Source: Stenotrophomonas africana
GTDB lineage: Bacteria > Pseudomonadota > Gammaproteobacteria > Xanthomonadales > Xanthomonadaceae
NCBI RefSeq assembly: GCF_013004645.1
Contig: NZ_JABEME010000001.1
Coordinates: 248,001-312,000 of the forward strand
Length of the DNA stretch: 64,000 nucleotides
Direction of reading: 5' to 3'
Shown: one piece after another, positions 46,629 to 56,542 of the stretch
Layout of the letters: each line of letters begins with the position of its first letter
How positions within the stretch are numbered: the stretch's first letter is position 1
Notes under the pieces: generated by a model
What the model saw: the letters and a program-made list of their open reading frames with translations, nothing else
What the model was told of the DNA's origin: nothing
The model's database searches: none
Program-made: the position numbers and the translations under genes

Positions 46629-46634
46629 TATAAT
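46629..46634 (+). promoter_or_regulatory. -10 element upstream of frr
   Basis: Perfect TATAAT 33 nt before the frr start; no good -35 is visible at the right distance. Confidence 0.5.
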
Positions 46635-46666
46635 CGCCCGATTCCAGTTACACCCAGGACCGGGCG

Positions 46667-47221
46667 ATGCTCAACGACATCAAGAACAACGCGCAGACGC
46701 GCATGGCCAAGAGCATCGACGCTCTGAAGCACACCCTCACCTCGATCCGCACCGGCCGCGCCACCCCGGCCCTGCTGGACCGCGTCACGGTCAGCGCCTA
46801 TGGCAACGCCAGCACCCCGCTGAACCAGGTCGCCTCGATCTCCAACGCCGACGCCCACTCGCTGCTGGTCACGCCGTTCGACAAGAGCATGATCAAGGAG
46901 ATCGAAAAGGGTCTCTACAACGCCGAGTTCACTCCGAACACCCTGGGCACCGCGATCCGCATCAACATGCCGCCGCCGACCGAAGAGCGCCGCAAGGAGC
47001 TGGCCAAGCAGGTGCAGAAGGAAGGCGAAGGCGCCAAGATCGCGATCCGCAACATCCGTCAGGACGCGAACAAGGAAATCGCCAAGCTGGTCAAGGACAA
47101 GGCGATCAGCGAAGACGAGAAGAAGCGCGGTGAAGACGACATCCAGAAGTTGACCGACACCAACATCAAGGACGTCGACAAGGTCGTTGCCGACAAGGAA
47201 AAAGAACTGCTGTCGGTCTGA
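46667..47221 (+). CDS. frr: Ribosome recycling factor
   Basis: Splits post-termination ribosomes with EF-G. 184 residues. The tRNA-mimic helices show SIDALKHTLTSIRTGRATPALLDRV at the N-terminus and the conserved NIRQDANKEIAKLVKDKAISEDEKKRGEDDIQKLTD near the C-terminus. Confidence 0.97.
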   Translation: MLNDIKNNAQTRMAKSIDALKHTLTSIRTGRATPALLDRVTVSAYGNASTPLNQVASISNADAHSLLVTPFDKSMIKEIEKGLYNAEFTPNTLGTAIRINMPPPTEERRKELAKQVQKEGEGAKIAIRNIRQDANKEIAKLVKDKAISEDEKKRGEDDIQKLTDTNIKDVDKVVADKEKELLSV

Positions 47222-47226
47222 AGTCG

Positions 47227-47994
47227 ATGCCTTCAGTCCCGCCTCCGTTGCCGGCCGCCCTGCCCCGCCACATTGCCATCATCATGGATGGCAATGGGCG
47301 CTGGGCACAGCAGCGCCGTCGTCCGCGCGTGATCGGCCACCGGGCCGGCGCGCGTGCGGTCAACCGCACCATCGAGCGCTGCCTTGAACTGGGCATTCCG
47401 GCACTGACCCTGTTCGCGTTCTCCAGCGAAAACTGGGGCCGGCCGCAGGAAGAAGTCGATGCGTTGATGAAGCTGTTCCTCGGCGCGCTCGACCGCGAAG
47501 TGGACGAGTTGCATCGGCGTGGCGTGCGCGTGCGCTTCATCGGCGAACGCGAGCGCTTCGGCGCCGGTCTGGTCAGCCGCATGCAGCTGGCCGAACAGCG
47601 CACCGCCGACAACACCACCCTGACCCTGTCGATTGCCGCCAGCTACGGTGGCCGCCAGGACATCGCCCGCGCCGCGCGCGCCCTGGCAGCTGAAGTCGCT
47701 GCCGGCCGCCTGCTGCCCGAACAGATCGACGAATCACTGCTGGGCCGCCAGGTTGCCCTGGCTGACCTGCCGCCACCGGACCTGTTCATCCGCACCGGTG
47801 GCGATACCCGCATCAGCAACTTCCTGCTGTGGCAGCTGGCGTACACCGAGCTGTGGTTCACCGAGGCCCTGTGGCCGGACTTCGATGCCGCGCTGCTGCA
47901 GCAGGCACTGGACGCCTATGGCGGCCGCGAACGTCGTTTCGGTCTGACCAGCGCCCAGATCGCCGCACTGGCCACCGAGACCTCCAGCCCATGA
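47227..47994 (+). CDS. uppS: Undecaprenyl diphosphate synthase (cis-prenyltransferase)
   Basis: Makes the C55 lipid carrier for peptidoglycan and O-antigen. 255 residues. Catalytic Asp21 in AIIMDGNGRWAQ; other motifs are ALTLFAFSSENWGRP and the C-terminal DLFIRTGGDTRISNFLLWQLAYTELWFTEALWPDF. Starts 5 nt after frr; its stop overlaps cdsA. Confidence 0.96.
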   Translation: MPSVPPPLPAALPRHIAIIMDGNGRWAQQRRRPRVIGHRAGARAVNRTIERCLELGIPALTLFAFSSENWGRPQEEVDALMKLFLGALDREVDELHRRGVRVRFIGERERFGAGLVSRMQLAEQRTADNTTLTLSIAASYGGRQDIARAARALAAEVAAGRLLPEQIDESLLGRQVALADLPPPDLFIRTGGDTRISNFLLWQLAYTELWFTEALWPDFDAALLQQALDAYGGRERRFGLTSAQIAALATETSSP

Positions 47995-48827
47995 CCAAGA
48001 TCCGAGTCCTCGCCGCGCTGATCATGGCGCCGGTCGCCATTGCCGCGATCCTGCTGTTGCCGACGCAATGGCTGGCCGCCGCCGCCGCCGCCGTGCTGCT
48101 GATCGGCCTGTGGGAGTGGCTGAAGCTGGCCGGCATCGAAGACACGCTGGCGCGCACCGTGCTGCTGGTGCTGAACCTGCTGCTGATGGTGCTGCTGGTG
48201 TGGGCCGATGGCAGCACGCTGGTGCTGTTCCAGATCACCACGTTGGCCGGTGTTGCCTGGTGGTTGGCGGCGCTGGTCTGGCTGCGTTTCTTCAACTTCG
48301 GCGCGCAACCGTCGGCCCCCTCGCGCATCGTGAAGATGCTGGCCGGCACCCTGGCCATCGTTCCGGCCTGGGCCGCGCTGGTGCTGATCCACGCCGGCGG
48401 CGATCCGCCGGGCAAGCAGGGCCACCTGTGGCTGCTGGCGGCGCTGGCACTGGTCTGGGCGGCCGATTCGGGCGCCTATTTCGCCGGTCGTCACTTCGGC
48501 AAGCACAAGCTCGCCCCGCGCATCAGCCCCAACAAGACCTGGGAAGGCCTGTTCGGCGGCCTGCTGGCCGGTGTCGCCGTGGCCCTTGGCCTGGGCTGGC
48601 TGGCGGGCATCGATGCGGGCCACCTGCCGGGCCTGCTGATCACCTCGGTGGTGGCGGTATTTGCCTCGGTCCTGGGTGATCTGTTCGAAAGCCTGATCAA
48701 GCGTCACGCCGGTGCCAAGGACTCGGGTCACCTGATTCCAGGCCATGGCGGCGTGCTCGACCGTGTCGACGGTGTCCTGGCCGCAGTGCCGGTGTTCGCA
48801 CTCGGCAAGGAAATCTTCGGGTTCTGA
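47991..48827 (+). CDS. cdsA: Phosphatidate cytidylyltransferase
   Basis: Integral membrane enzyme making CDP-diacylglycerol for phospholipids. 278 residues with about eight helices. The ATG overlaps the uppS stop (ATGA). The signature is complete near the C-terminus: [28 protein letters not shown]; the earlier [17 protein letters not shown] is also conserved. Confidence 0.94.
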   Translation: MTKIRVLAALIMAPVAIAAILLLPTQWLAAAAAAVLLIGLWEWLKLAGIEDTLARTVLLVLNLLLMVLLVWADGSTLVLFQITTLAGVAWWLAALVWLRFFNFGAQPSAPSRIVKMLAGTLAIVPAWAALVLIHAGGDPPGKQGHLWLLAALALVWAADSGAYFAGRHFGKHKLAPRISPNKTWEGLFGGLLAGVAVALGLGWLAGIDAGHLPGLLITSVVAVFASVLGDLFESLIKRHAGAKDSGHLIPGHGGVLDRVDGVLAAVPVFALGKEIFGF

Positions 48828-48829
48828 CC

Positions 48830-50020
48830 ATGAATGCTGTCGCAGACCTGCGCCGGGTCGCCGTATTCGGCGCCACCGGTTCAATCGGTGCCTCCACGCT
48901 GGACGTGATCGCCCGCCACCCGCAGCGCTATCAGGCCACGGTGCTCGCCGCCGGCCGCCAGGTGCAGGCGCTGCTGGCACTGTGCCGCCAGCACAGGCCG
49001 GCGCACGCGGTGATCGCCGACGAAACGCTGTTCGGCGAACTGCGTGACGGCCTGCGCGATGCCGGCCTGGCGACCGAGGCCCATGCCGGCCATGCCGCGC
49101 TGGACCAGCTGGCCGCCAGCGATGCCTGTGACACCGTCGTCGCCGCCATCGTCGGCGCCGCCGGGCTGTCTTCGACCCTGGCGGCCGCGGCCGCCGGCAA
49201 GCGCATCCTGCTGGCCAACAAGGAATCGCTGGTGCTGGCCGGCGAGCTGCTGACCCGCACTGCCGAAGGTGCCGGCGCCGAAATCATCCCGATCGACAGC
49301 GAACACAGCGCGATCTTCCAGTGCCTGCGCTCGCGCGACGCCAGCATTGACGGCGCTGGTGTGCGCCGGATCCTGCTGACCGCCTCGGGTGGCCCGTTCC
49401 GCGGCCGCAGCCGGGCCGAGCTGGCCCAGGTGACACCGGCGCAGGCCGTGGCCCATCCGAAATGGTCGATGGGCCCGAAGATCTCGGTTGATTCGGCGAC
49501 GTTGATGAACAAGGGCCTCGAAGTGATCGAGGCTCATCACCTGTTTGCGGTGCCGGGCGAGCGCATCGAGGTGCTGGTGCACCCGCAGAGCCTGGTGCAT
49601 TCACTGGTCGAGTTCGTTGACGGTTCCACCCTGGCGCAGATGGGCCTTCCGGACATGCGCACCACCCTGGCGGTCGGCCTCGGTTGGCCGCAGCGCATCG
49701 AATCGGGCGTGGCCGGGCTGGATCTGCTGGCCCAGGGCCGGCTGGATTTCGAGGCGCCCGACACCGACGCCTTCCCCTGCCTGGCCCTGGCCTGGCAGGC
49801 GATGCAGGCCGGTGGCACCGCGCCGGCGGTGCTGAACGCTGCCAATGAAGAGGCCGTTTCAGCGTTTCTTCAGGGCCGGATCGGTTTCCTGACGATCCCG
49901 GAGCTGGTTGCTAACGCTCTTTCAACACTGCCGACGCAAGCAGCCGATACACTGGAGGTCCTGTTGTCCGCCGACCAGCGGGCCCGCCAGCTGACCCTGA
50001 ACGCCATCGCCGCCGCCTGA
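48830..50020 (+). CDS. dxr: 1-deoxy-D-xylulose 5-phosphate reductoisomerase
   Basis: Second step of the MEP isoprenoid pathway, feeding uppS. 396 residues. NADPH-binding [22 protein letters not shown]; substrate and metal motifs [38 protein letters not shown] and [25 protein letters not shown]. Only 2 nt from the cdsA stop. Confidence 0.96.
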   Translation: MNAVADLRRVAVFGATGSIGASTLDVIARHPQRYQATVLAAGRQVQALLALCRQHRPAHAVIADETLFGELRDGLRDAGLATEAHAGHAALDQLAASDACDTVVAAIVGAAGLSSTLAAAAAGKRILLANKESLVLAGELLTRTAEGAGAEIIPIDSEHSAIFQCLRSRDASIDGAGVRRILLTASGGPFRGRSRAELAQVTPAQAVAHPKWSMGPKISVDSATLMNKGLEVIEAHHLFAVPGERIEVLVHPQSLVHSLVEFVDGSTLAQMGLPDMRTTLAVGLGWPQRIESGVAGLDLLAQGRLDFEAPDTDAFPCLALAWQAMQAGGTAPAVLNAANEEAVSAFLQGRIGFLTIPELVANALSTLPTQAADTLEVLLSADQRARQLTLNAIAAA

Positions 50021-50075
50021 ACGACCGCCTCGCCCAGCATGACGACGCCGCCCCCGCCCGCCACTGTGAGCCTGC

Positions 50076-51434
50076 ATGACTGACTTCATCGGATCGGTCT
50101 GGTGGATGATTGTCAGCCTCGGGCTGCTGGTCACGTTCCACGAATTCGGTCACTACTGGGTCGGTCGCCTGTGCGGGGTCAAGATCCTGCGCTTCTCGGT
50201 TGGCTTCGGCCGCCCGCTGTGGTCGCGCCGGGACCGGCACGGCACCGAGTTCGCGATCGCCGCCATCCCGCTGGGTGGCTACGTGAAATTCCTCGACGAG
50301 CGCGAGGTCGAAGTCCATCCGCACGAGCGCGGCCAGGCCTTCAACCACAAGACCGTCTGGCAGCGCATCGCCATCGTCGCCGCCGGACCGATCGCCAATC
50401 TGCTGCTGTGCATCCTGCTGCTGTGGGCGATGTTCGTGATCGGCAAGCAGGACTATTCGCCGACCATCGGCCGTGCCGATGGCATCGCCGCCAGCGCCGG
50501 CCTGGCCAGTGGCGACCGCGTACTGCGCGTGGATGAGCGCCAAGTGGCCACCCTCGGTGAAGCCAGCATGGCGCTGACCGCTGCCGCGATGGACCGCCGC
50601 GATGTGAAGCTGGAGGTGCTCGACCGCGCCGACCAGGTACGGGTGCGCACCCTGCCGCTGTCGCAGCTGCCGGCCGGCTTCGATGAACGTCGCGTGCCGA
50701 TCCTGGCGGGTCTGTACTGGCAGTCGTGGCTGCAGCCGGCGCTGGTCGACTCGCTGACCCCGGATTCGGTCGTCAGCGGGCAACTGCAGCCGGGCGACCT
50801 GATCGTGGCCATCGATGGCCAGCGCATCGACAGCGTCGACCAGGTGATCGGCGAGATCCAGGCCCTCGGCCGTGCCGGTGGACCGGGGATGATCGAGGTC
50901 CTGCGCGGCGGTGAACGCCTGGCGCTGGAAGTGACCCCCCGTCAGGGCAAGGATGGCAAGGGCAACCCGGTCTGGCAGATCGGCGTCGGATTCCCCACCA
51001 GCTACAGCCCCGCCTACGACACCCTGCTGCGCTACGGGCCGCTCGATGCGGTGACCGTGGCCGTACGCGAAACCGGCCGCCTGGCCGCAGATTCGCTGGG
51101 CATGATGGGCCGCATCGTCACCGGCAAGGCCTCGCTGCAGAACGTTTCCGGGCCGGTCACCATCGCCCGCGTGGCCAATGTTTCGGCCAAGCGAGGCCTC
51201 GATTGGTTCCTGCAGTTCCTTGCCCTGCTGTCACTCAGCCTGTGCATCATCAACCTGTTGCCGATCCCGATCTTGGACGGCGGCCACCTGCTGTATTACC
51301 TTATCGAGTTGGTCAAGGGCAGCCCGCTGAGCGAGCGTGCCATCGCCGCCGGCCAATACATCGGCCTGGCGTTGCTGGCCGGGCTGATGGGGTTGGCGTT
51401 CTACAACGACATCCTCGGCCTGGTCCCGCGATGA
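50076..51434 (+). CDS. rseP: Site-2 intramembrane protease RseP
   Basis: Zinc metalloprotease that cleaves anti-sigma factors inside the membrane (sigmaE envelope stress). 452 residues, four membrane helices. Zinc motif H22-E23-F-G-H26 in the first helix, tandem PDZ region (about 115-315) and the second zinc motif in LLPIPILDGGHLLYYLIE. Position between dxr and bamA is conserved in gammaproteobacteria. Confidence 0.95.
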   Translation: MTDFIGSVWWMIVSLGLLVTFHEFGHYWVGRLCGVKILRFSVGFGRPLWSRRDRHGTEFAIAAIPLGGYVKFLDEREVEVHPHERGQAFNHKTVWQRIAIVAAGPIANLLLCILLLWAMFVIGKQDYSPTIGRADGIAASAGLASGDRVLRVDERQVATLGEASMALTAAAMDRRDVKLEVLDRADQVRVRTLPLSQLPAGFDERRVPILAGLYWQSWLQPALVDSLTPDSVVSGQLQPGDLIVAIDGQRIDSVDQVIGEIQALGRAGGPGMIEVLRGGERLALEVTPRQGKDGKGNPVWQIGVGFPTSYSPAYDTLLRYGPLDAVTVAVRETGRLAADSLGMMGRIVTGKASLQNVSGPVTIARVANVSAKRGLDWFLQFLALLSLSLCIINLLPIPILDGGHLLYYLIELVKGSPLSERAIAAGQYIGLALLAGLMGLAFYNDILGLVPR

Positions 51435-51508
51435 ACTTTTCCACGTTGTTGCCGTCTACAGCGTCGGCATCCCGCACCAATGAAATCGACCTTCCTACCG
51501 GACGTGAC

Positions 51509-53872
51509 ATGACGCGACTCCCCAATCGCCGCCTGCTGGCCCTCGCCCTCGCCGCCGTCACCGGCGCTCCCGCCCTGGCCCAGGCAGCCGAGCCCTTCAC
51601 TGTCAGCGACATCCGCGTGGATGGCCTGCAGCGCATCAGCTCGGGCACGGTGTTCACCTACCTGCCGGTGGAACGTGGCGAGACCATCACCGACAACAAG
51701 GTCGGCGAGACCATCCGCGCCCTGTACAAGACCGGCTTCTTCGAAGACGTGCAGCTGGACCGCCAGGGCAGCATCCTGGTGGTGACCGTCAAGGAACGCC
51801 CGGCAATCAACAAGCTGACCGTCACCGGCAACAAGGACATCAAGTCCGAGCAGCTGCTCAAGGGCCTGTCCGACATCGGCCTGACCGAAGGCGGCACCTT
51901 CGACCGCCTGAGCCTGGACCGCGTGACGCAGGAGCTTCGCCGCCAGTACAACGACCGCGGCAAGTACACCGTCGAGATCACCCCGACCGTGAGCCCGCTG
52001 GACCGCAACCGCGTGGACATCGCGATCGCGATCAAGGAAGGCAAGGCGGCCAAGATCCGCCACGTCAACCTGGTCGGCACCGAGAAGTTCGAGAGCAAGG
52101 ACATCCTGGAGACCTGGGAGTCCAAGGAGCACAACTGGGCGTCGTGGTACCGCCGTGACGACCAGTACTCCAAGGAAAAGCTGTCCGGCGACCTGGAAAA
52201 GCTCAACTCCTGGTACCTGGACCGCGGCTATGTCGACTTCAGCATCGATTCCACCCAGGTCTCGATCAGCCCCGACAAGCGCGACATGTTCCTCACCGCC
52301 GGCGTGACCGAGGGTGCGCAGTACAAGATCTCCGAGATCAAGGTCAGCGGCGACACCATCCTCCCGCAGGAGGACGTCGAGCGCATGGTGATCCAGAAGC
52401 CGGGCGACACGTTCTCGCGTGCGCTGCTGGAGTTCAGCTCGGACACCATCACCAATTCGCTGTCCAACATCGGCTACGCGTTCGCCAAGGTGAACCCGAT
52501 CCCGACCACCAACCGCCCCGACCAGACCGTGGCGATCAACATGCAGGTCGTCCCCGGCCCGCGCGTGTCGGTGCGTCGCATTCTGTTCCGTGGCAACACG
52601 CGCACCTCCGACGAAGTGATGCGTCGCGAAATGCGCCAGTTCGAGAACAGCTGGTACTCGCAGGCCGCGATCGACCGTTCCAAGATCCGCCTGCAGCGCC
52701 TGGGCTACTTCGAGTCCGTTGACGTCGAGACTCCGGCCGTCAGCGGCAGCAACGACCAGGTCGACGTCGTCTACAACGTCAAGGAAACCACCTCCGGCAG
52801 CTTCGTGTTCGGCCTGGGCTATTCGCAGTCCTATGGCATGACCACGTCGGTACAGCTGTCGCAGAACAACTTCCTCGGCGGCGGCAACCGCGTGTCGGTC
52901 GAAGCCTCGCGCAGCAGCTACCTGCAGCGCTATGGTTTCAGCTACACCAACCCGTACTTCACCGATGACGGCGTGTCGCTGGGCTACAACCTGTCCTGGC
53001 GCGAACTGGACTACTCCGACTTCAACACCGCGCAGTACAACAGCACCAATGGTTCGGCGCAGGTGGTGTTCGGCGTACCGATCACCGAGACCGATACTGT
53101 CTCGCTGATGTTCGGCATCGACAGCAATCAGATCACCACCTACCCGGGCTCCACCCCGCAGTCGATCATCGACTACATCAACGTGCTGGGCAGCAAGACC
53201 TTCCACGCGTGGCGCACGGAGCTGGGCTGGGCACGCGACTCGCGCAACGACTACTTCATGCCGACCCGCGGTACCTACCAGCGCGTTGGCCTGGAGACGA
53301 CGCTGCCGGGCTCGACCATCGAGTACTACAAGCTGAATTACCAGATCAGCAAGTACTGGCCGATCATGCCGTCGCTGGTCATCAACACCCGCGCTGAAGT
53401 CGGTTACGGCGACAGCTACGGCAAGGACAAGACCGCGATGGTGCCGGACAAGGACGGCAACCTGCGTCCGGTCACCGCATCGGGCCTGCCGTTCTACGAG
53501 AACTTCTATGCGGGTGGTACCAATTCGGTGCGCGGTTTCGAGGACAACACCCTCGGCCCGCGTGAAGTCACCAACGGCTATCCGGAAGGCCAGCCGCTGG
53601 GTGGTTCGCTGAAGACCGTCGGTTCGGTCGAAGCCTACTTCCCGCGCCTGTTCGACAGCCCGTCGGCACGCGTGTCGGCCTTCGTCGACTTCGGCAACGT
53701 GTACAACGGCACCAAGAACTTCAAGGCCAACGAACTGCGCGTGTCTACCGGTGTGGCCCTGCTGTGGCGCGCCCCGGTCGGCCCGATCTCGATCAGCTAC
53801 GCCTTCCCGCTCAAGAAGGAAGACGATGACAAGGTCGAACGTCTGCAATTCACGTTCGGTGGCCAGTTCTGA
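51509..53872 (+). CDS. bamA: Outer membrane protein assembly factor BamA
   Basis: Core of the BAM complex that inserts beta-barrel proteins. 787 residues from ATG 51509 (MTRLPNRRLLALALAAVTGAPALAQA, a normal signal peptide); an in-frame ATG at 51431 overlaps rseP but adds a hydrophilic stretch before the signal. Five POTRA domains (about 27-430) begin with FTVSDIRVDGLQRISSGTVFTYLPV. The 16-strand barrel has the conserved loop-6 VRGFEDNTLGPRE (family VRGF motif) and ends in Phe (FTFGGQF), the outer membrane targeting signature. Confidence 0.95.
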   Translation: MTRLPNRRLLALALAAVTGAPALAQAAEPFTVSDIRVDGLQRISSGTVFTYLPVERGETITDNKVGETIRALYKTGFFEDVQLDRQGSILVVTVKERPAINKLTVTGNKDIKSEQLLKGLSDIGLTEGGTFDRLSLDRVTQELRRQYNDRGKYTVEITPTVSPLDRNRVDIAIAIKEGKAAKIRHVNLVGTEKFESKDILETWESKEHNWASWYRRDDQYSKEKLSGDLEKLNSWYLDRGYVDFSIDSTQVSISPDKRDMFLTAGVTEGAQYKISEIKVSGDTILPQEDVERMVIQKPGDTFSRALLEFSSDTITNSLSNIGYAFAKVNPIPTTNRPDQTVAINMQVVPGPRVSVRRILFRGNTRTSDEVMRREMRQFENSWYSQAAIDRSKIRLQRLGYFESVDVETPAVSGSNDQVDVVYNVKETTSGSFVFGLGYSQSYGMTTSVQLSQNNFLGGGNRVSVEASRSSYLQRYGFSYTNPYFTDDGVSLGYNLSWRELDYSDFNTAQYNSTNGSAQVVFGVPITETDTVSLMFGIDSNQITTYPGSTPQSIIDYINVLGSKTFHAWRTELGWARDSRNDYFMPTRGTYQRVGLETTLPGSTIEYYKLNYQISKYWPIMPSLVINTRAEVGYGDSYGKDKTAMVPDKDGNLRPVTASGLPFYENFYAGGTNSVRGFEDNTLGPREVTNGYPEGQPLGGSLKTVGSVEAYFPRLFDSPSARVSAFVDFGNVYNGTKNFKANELRVSTGVALLWRAPVGPISISYAFPLKKEDDDKVERLQFTFGGQF

Positions 53873-53994
53873 GGAACGTCGTTCCCCAGAACTGATCCAC
53901 CTCCGGTGAATTGCCCGCGCATTTCACCTATCCCCCGCGCCGCTGGCGCGCCCCCCTTAACAAAGGGGGGCTCTCCACCAGACGGGGCGCGAAG

Positions 53995-54017
53995 CGCCGG
54001 GCTCTGCCCGGCGTTTT
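53995..54017 (+). terminator. Probable bamA terminator
   Basis: CGCCGGGC-TCT-GCCCGGCG followed by TTTTCGTTGTTG. Confidence 0.65.
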
Positions 54018-54078
54018 CGTTGTTGCAGATGACACTGCATGGCACGGGCTTTTGGTCGCGCTCGCGGGAAATTGTCCA

Positions 54079-54182
54079 GAGGCGGCGGGTGGCCCTGGAC
54101 AGGACCGTTGGCGCCATGGATGGCGCCATCGAGCACCATGGAGGGGCTTTTGCGTGTCCTGGCCAGGGCCACCCGCCGCCTC
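54079..54182. repeat. Large inverted repeat, 27-bp arms
   Basis: Arms 54079-54105 and 54156-54182 are reverse complements with a single mismatch; each starts or ends with GAGGCGGCGGGTGGCCCTGG. The 50-nt spacer holds another palindrome, GGCGCCAT-GG-ATGGCGCC. It lies just before lpxD and has no GTAG head, so it is not an SMAG element. Confidence 0.85.
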
Positions 54183-54256
54183 CCGCCCGTATCAGGCAGG
54201 CGCCAAGCCCTGCCCCCCCGCATGACCGCAATGGCGTCACACGTTAAACTCCCGCC

Positions 54257-55279
54257 GTGAATACTCCCACCTACACCGCCCAGCAACTCGCCGAGCAGTT
54301 CGGCCTGCAGGTCCATGGCGACCCCGCCACCGCCATCCATGGCGTGGCCACCCTCGCCCATGCCGGTCCTGGCCAGCTGACCTTCCTCGCCAATCCACGC
54401 TACCGCGCCCAGCTGGCCGACAGCCAGGCCTCGCTGGTGGTCCTGCGTGCCGACGACGCCGAGGCCGCCCCCGGCGCCGCGCTCGTGGCCAAGGACCCCT
54501 ACACCACCTTCGCCAAGATCGCCGCGCTGTTCGACATCGCGCCGACGCGGCCGCCGGGCGTCCACCCCAGCGCCGTCATCGATCCCAGCGCCCAGGTTGC
54601 CGCCAGCGCGCATATCGGCCCGTTCGTCTCCGTCGGCGCACGCAGCGTGGTCGGCGAGAACTGCATCATCGGCACCGGCAGCGTGATCGGCGAAGACTGC
54701 AGCCTGGACAACGGCTGCGAGCTGATCGCGCGGGTCACCCTGGTCACCCGGGTCAAGCTCGGCAAGCGCGTCCGCGTGCACCCCGGCGCCGTGCTCGGCG
54801 CCGATGGCTTCGGCCTGGCGATGGACGCGGGCAAGTGGATCAAGGTGCCGCAGCTCGGCGGCGTCCGCATCGGCGACGACTGTGAGATCGGCGCGAACAC
54901 CTGTGTCGACCGCGGCGCGCTGGAAGACACCGTGCTGGACGAGGACGTGCGCCTGGACAACCTGGTGCAGATCGCGCACAACGTGCAGATCGGCGCGCAC
55001 TCGGCCATCGCCGGCTGCACCGGCATCGCCGGCAGCGCCAAGATCGGCCGCTACTGCCTGCTCGGCGGCCACGTCGGCGTGGTCGGCCACCTTGAGATCT
55101 GCGACAAGGTCGTGATCACCGGCAAGTCGGTGGTCCGCAACTCCATCCATGAGCCGGGCGAGTACTCGTCCGGCACCCCGTTGACCGACAACCGCACGTG
55201 GCGCAAGAACGCCGCGCGCTTCAAGCAGCTGGACGCATTGGCTCGCCGCGTCCTGGCCGCTGGCAAGGAGAAAGAATGA
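54257..55279 (+). CDS. lpxD: UDP-3-O-acylglucosamine N-acyltransferase
   Basis: Third step of lipid A synthesis. 340 residues from a GTG start (MNTPTYTAQQLAEQFGLQ). N-terminal uridine-binding domain, then left-handed beta-helix hexapeptide repeats and the catalytic His241 in NLVQIAHNVQIG. The stop overlaps fabZ (ATGA). Confidence 0.95.
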   Translation: MNTPTYTAQQLAEQFGLQVHGDPATAIHGVATLAHAGPGQLTFLANPRYRAQLADSQASLVVLRADDAEAAPGAALVAKDPYTTFAKIAALFDIAPTRPPGVHPSAVIDPSAQVAASAHIGPFVSVGARSVVGENCIIGTGSVIGEDCSLDNGCELIARVTLVTRVKLGKRVRVHPGAVLGADGFGLAMDAGKWIKVPQLGGVRIGDDCEIGANTCVDRGALEDTVLDEDVRLDNLVQIAHNVQIGAHSAIAGCTGIAGSAKIGRYCLLGGHVGVVGHLEICDKVVITGKSVVRNSIHEPGEYSSGTPLTDNRTWRKNAARFKQLDALARRVLAAGKEKE

Positions 55280-55734
55280 ACGACACGCTGCAGCTTCCTA
55301 TCGACGTCTGCGAGATCCAGGAACTGCTCCCGCACCGTTACCCGTTCCTGCTGGTGGACCGGGTGCTTGAACTCGACATCGAGGCCAAGCGCATCCTGGC
55401 GCAGAAGAACGTCAGCATCAACGAGCCGTTCTTCCAGGGCCACTTCCCCGGCCGCCCGATCATGCCCGGCGTGCTGATCATCGAAGCGCTGGCCCAGGCC
55501 GGTGGCGTGATGACCCAGCTCACGCTTGGCCGCGATGCGCAGTCCAAGCTGTTCTACATGGTCAAGGTGGAAAACGCCCGCTTCAACAAGCAGGTCGTGC
55601 CCGGCGACGTGCTGATGCTCGATGTGCAGATGAAGCGTCTGATCCGCAACATGGGCTGGTACTACGGCGAAGCCAAGGTCAACGGTGAAGTCGTTGCCTC
55701 GGCCGAAGTCATGTGCGCCGGCGCCAAGGGCTGA
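55276..55734 (+). CDS. fabZ: 3-hydroxyacyl-ACP dehydratase
   Basis: Dehydrates beta-hydroxyacyl-ACP in fatty acid elongation and competes with lipid A synthesis for the same substrate. 152 residues. Hot-dog fold; catalytic His56 in [12 protein letters not shown] and Glu70 in [17 protein letters not shown] upstream of the start. Confidence 0.96.
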   Translation: MNDTLQLPIDVCEIQELLPHRYPFLLVDRVLELDIEAKRILAQKNVSINEPFFQGHFPGRPIMPGVLIIEALAQAGGVMTQLTLGRDAQSKLFYMVKVENARFNKQVVPGDVLMLDVQMKRLIRNMGWYYGEAKVNGEVVASAEVMCAGAKG

Positions 55735-55750
55735 TCCACTGGAGGCAGGA

Positions 55751-56542
55751 ATGACTGACAACGCACCGCGGATCCACCCGACCGCCGTCATCGACCCGGC
55801 CGCGCGCCTGGCCGATGACGTGCAGGTGGGCGCCTTCACCCTGATCGGGGCCGATGTGGAAATCGGTGCCGGCACGGTGGTCGGCCCCCACTGCAGCATC
55901 CACGGCCCGACCCGGATCGGCCGCGACAACCGCTTCATCGGCCATGCCGCGATCGGTGGCGAACCGCAGGACAAGAAGTTCGGCGGCGAGCGCACCGAAC
56001 TGGTGATCGGCGACCGCAACGTGTTCCGCGAGTTCGTCACGCTGAACCGCGGCACCGGCGGCGGCGGCGGCATCACCACCATCGGCAACGACAACTGGAT
56101 GCTGGCCTACACACATGTGGCGCACGACTGCCACGTCGGCAACTTCTGTGTGTTCTCCAACAACACCACGCTGGCCGGCCACGTGACCGTAGGCGACTAC
56201 GTGATCATCAGCGGCTTCGCCGGCGCCCACCAGTTCTGTCGCATCGGTGCCCACGCCTTCCTCGGCATGGGTGCGCTGACCAATGGCGACGTGCCGCCCT
56301 TCACCATGGTCGGCACCGATTCGCTGGGCCGCCCGCGCGGCATCAACAGCGAAGGCCTGAAGCGCCGCGGCTTCGATGCCGAGCGCATCTCCGCCATCAA
56401 GCGTGCCTATCGGACGCTGTACGTGGCGGGCCTGCCGCTGGCCGAAGCCAAGGTGCAGCTGACCGAACAGGCGCGTGACAGCGATGACGTGAAGGCGATG
56501 CTGGACTTCATCGAGCACGCCGAGAGGCCCTTGCTGCGATGA
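55751..56542 (+). CDS. lpxA: UDP-N-acetylglucosamine O-acyltransferase
   Basis: First step of lipid A synthesis. 263 residues, starts after GGAGGCAGGA. Beta-helix repeats ([21 protein letters not shown]) and catalytic His125 in [10 protein letters not shown]. The [20 protein letters not shown] and [11 protein letters not shown] segments bind substrate. Confidence 0.96.
   Translation: MTDNAPRIHPTAVIDPAARLADDVQVGAFTLIGADVEIGAGTVVGPHCSIHGPTRIGRDNRFIGHAAIGGEPQDKKFGGERTELVIGDRNVFREFVTLNRGTGGGGGITTIGNDNWMLAYTHVAHDCHVGNFCVFSNNTTLAGHVTVGDYVIISGFAGAHQFCRIGAHAFLGMGALTNGDVPPFTMVGTDSLGRPRGINSEGLKRRGFDAERISAIKRAYRTLYVAGLPLAEAKVQLTEQARDSDDVKAMLDFIEHAERPLLR

Larger units (their letters stand above)
53873..54256. 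other. bamA-lpxD intergenic region without skp
   Basis: 384 bp. In many gammaproteobacteria skp is here, but no frame gives a Skp-like (signal plus coiled-coil) product. The region holds a CCCCCCTT/AAGGGGGG hairpin (about 53951-53970), a terminator, and a large inverted repeat (54079-54182). Confidence 0.6.

Noticed and set aside
51401..53848. An 815-codon open frame antisense to bamA
   Set aside because: Same GC artefact; composition is dominated by Val, Asp, Arg and Gly repeats with no domain.
53906..54247. A possible 113-codon gene between bamA and lpxD
   Set aside because: It runs through the terminator and the large inverted repeat, has no homology I recognise and an unnatural Pro/Arg-rich composition.
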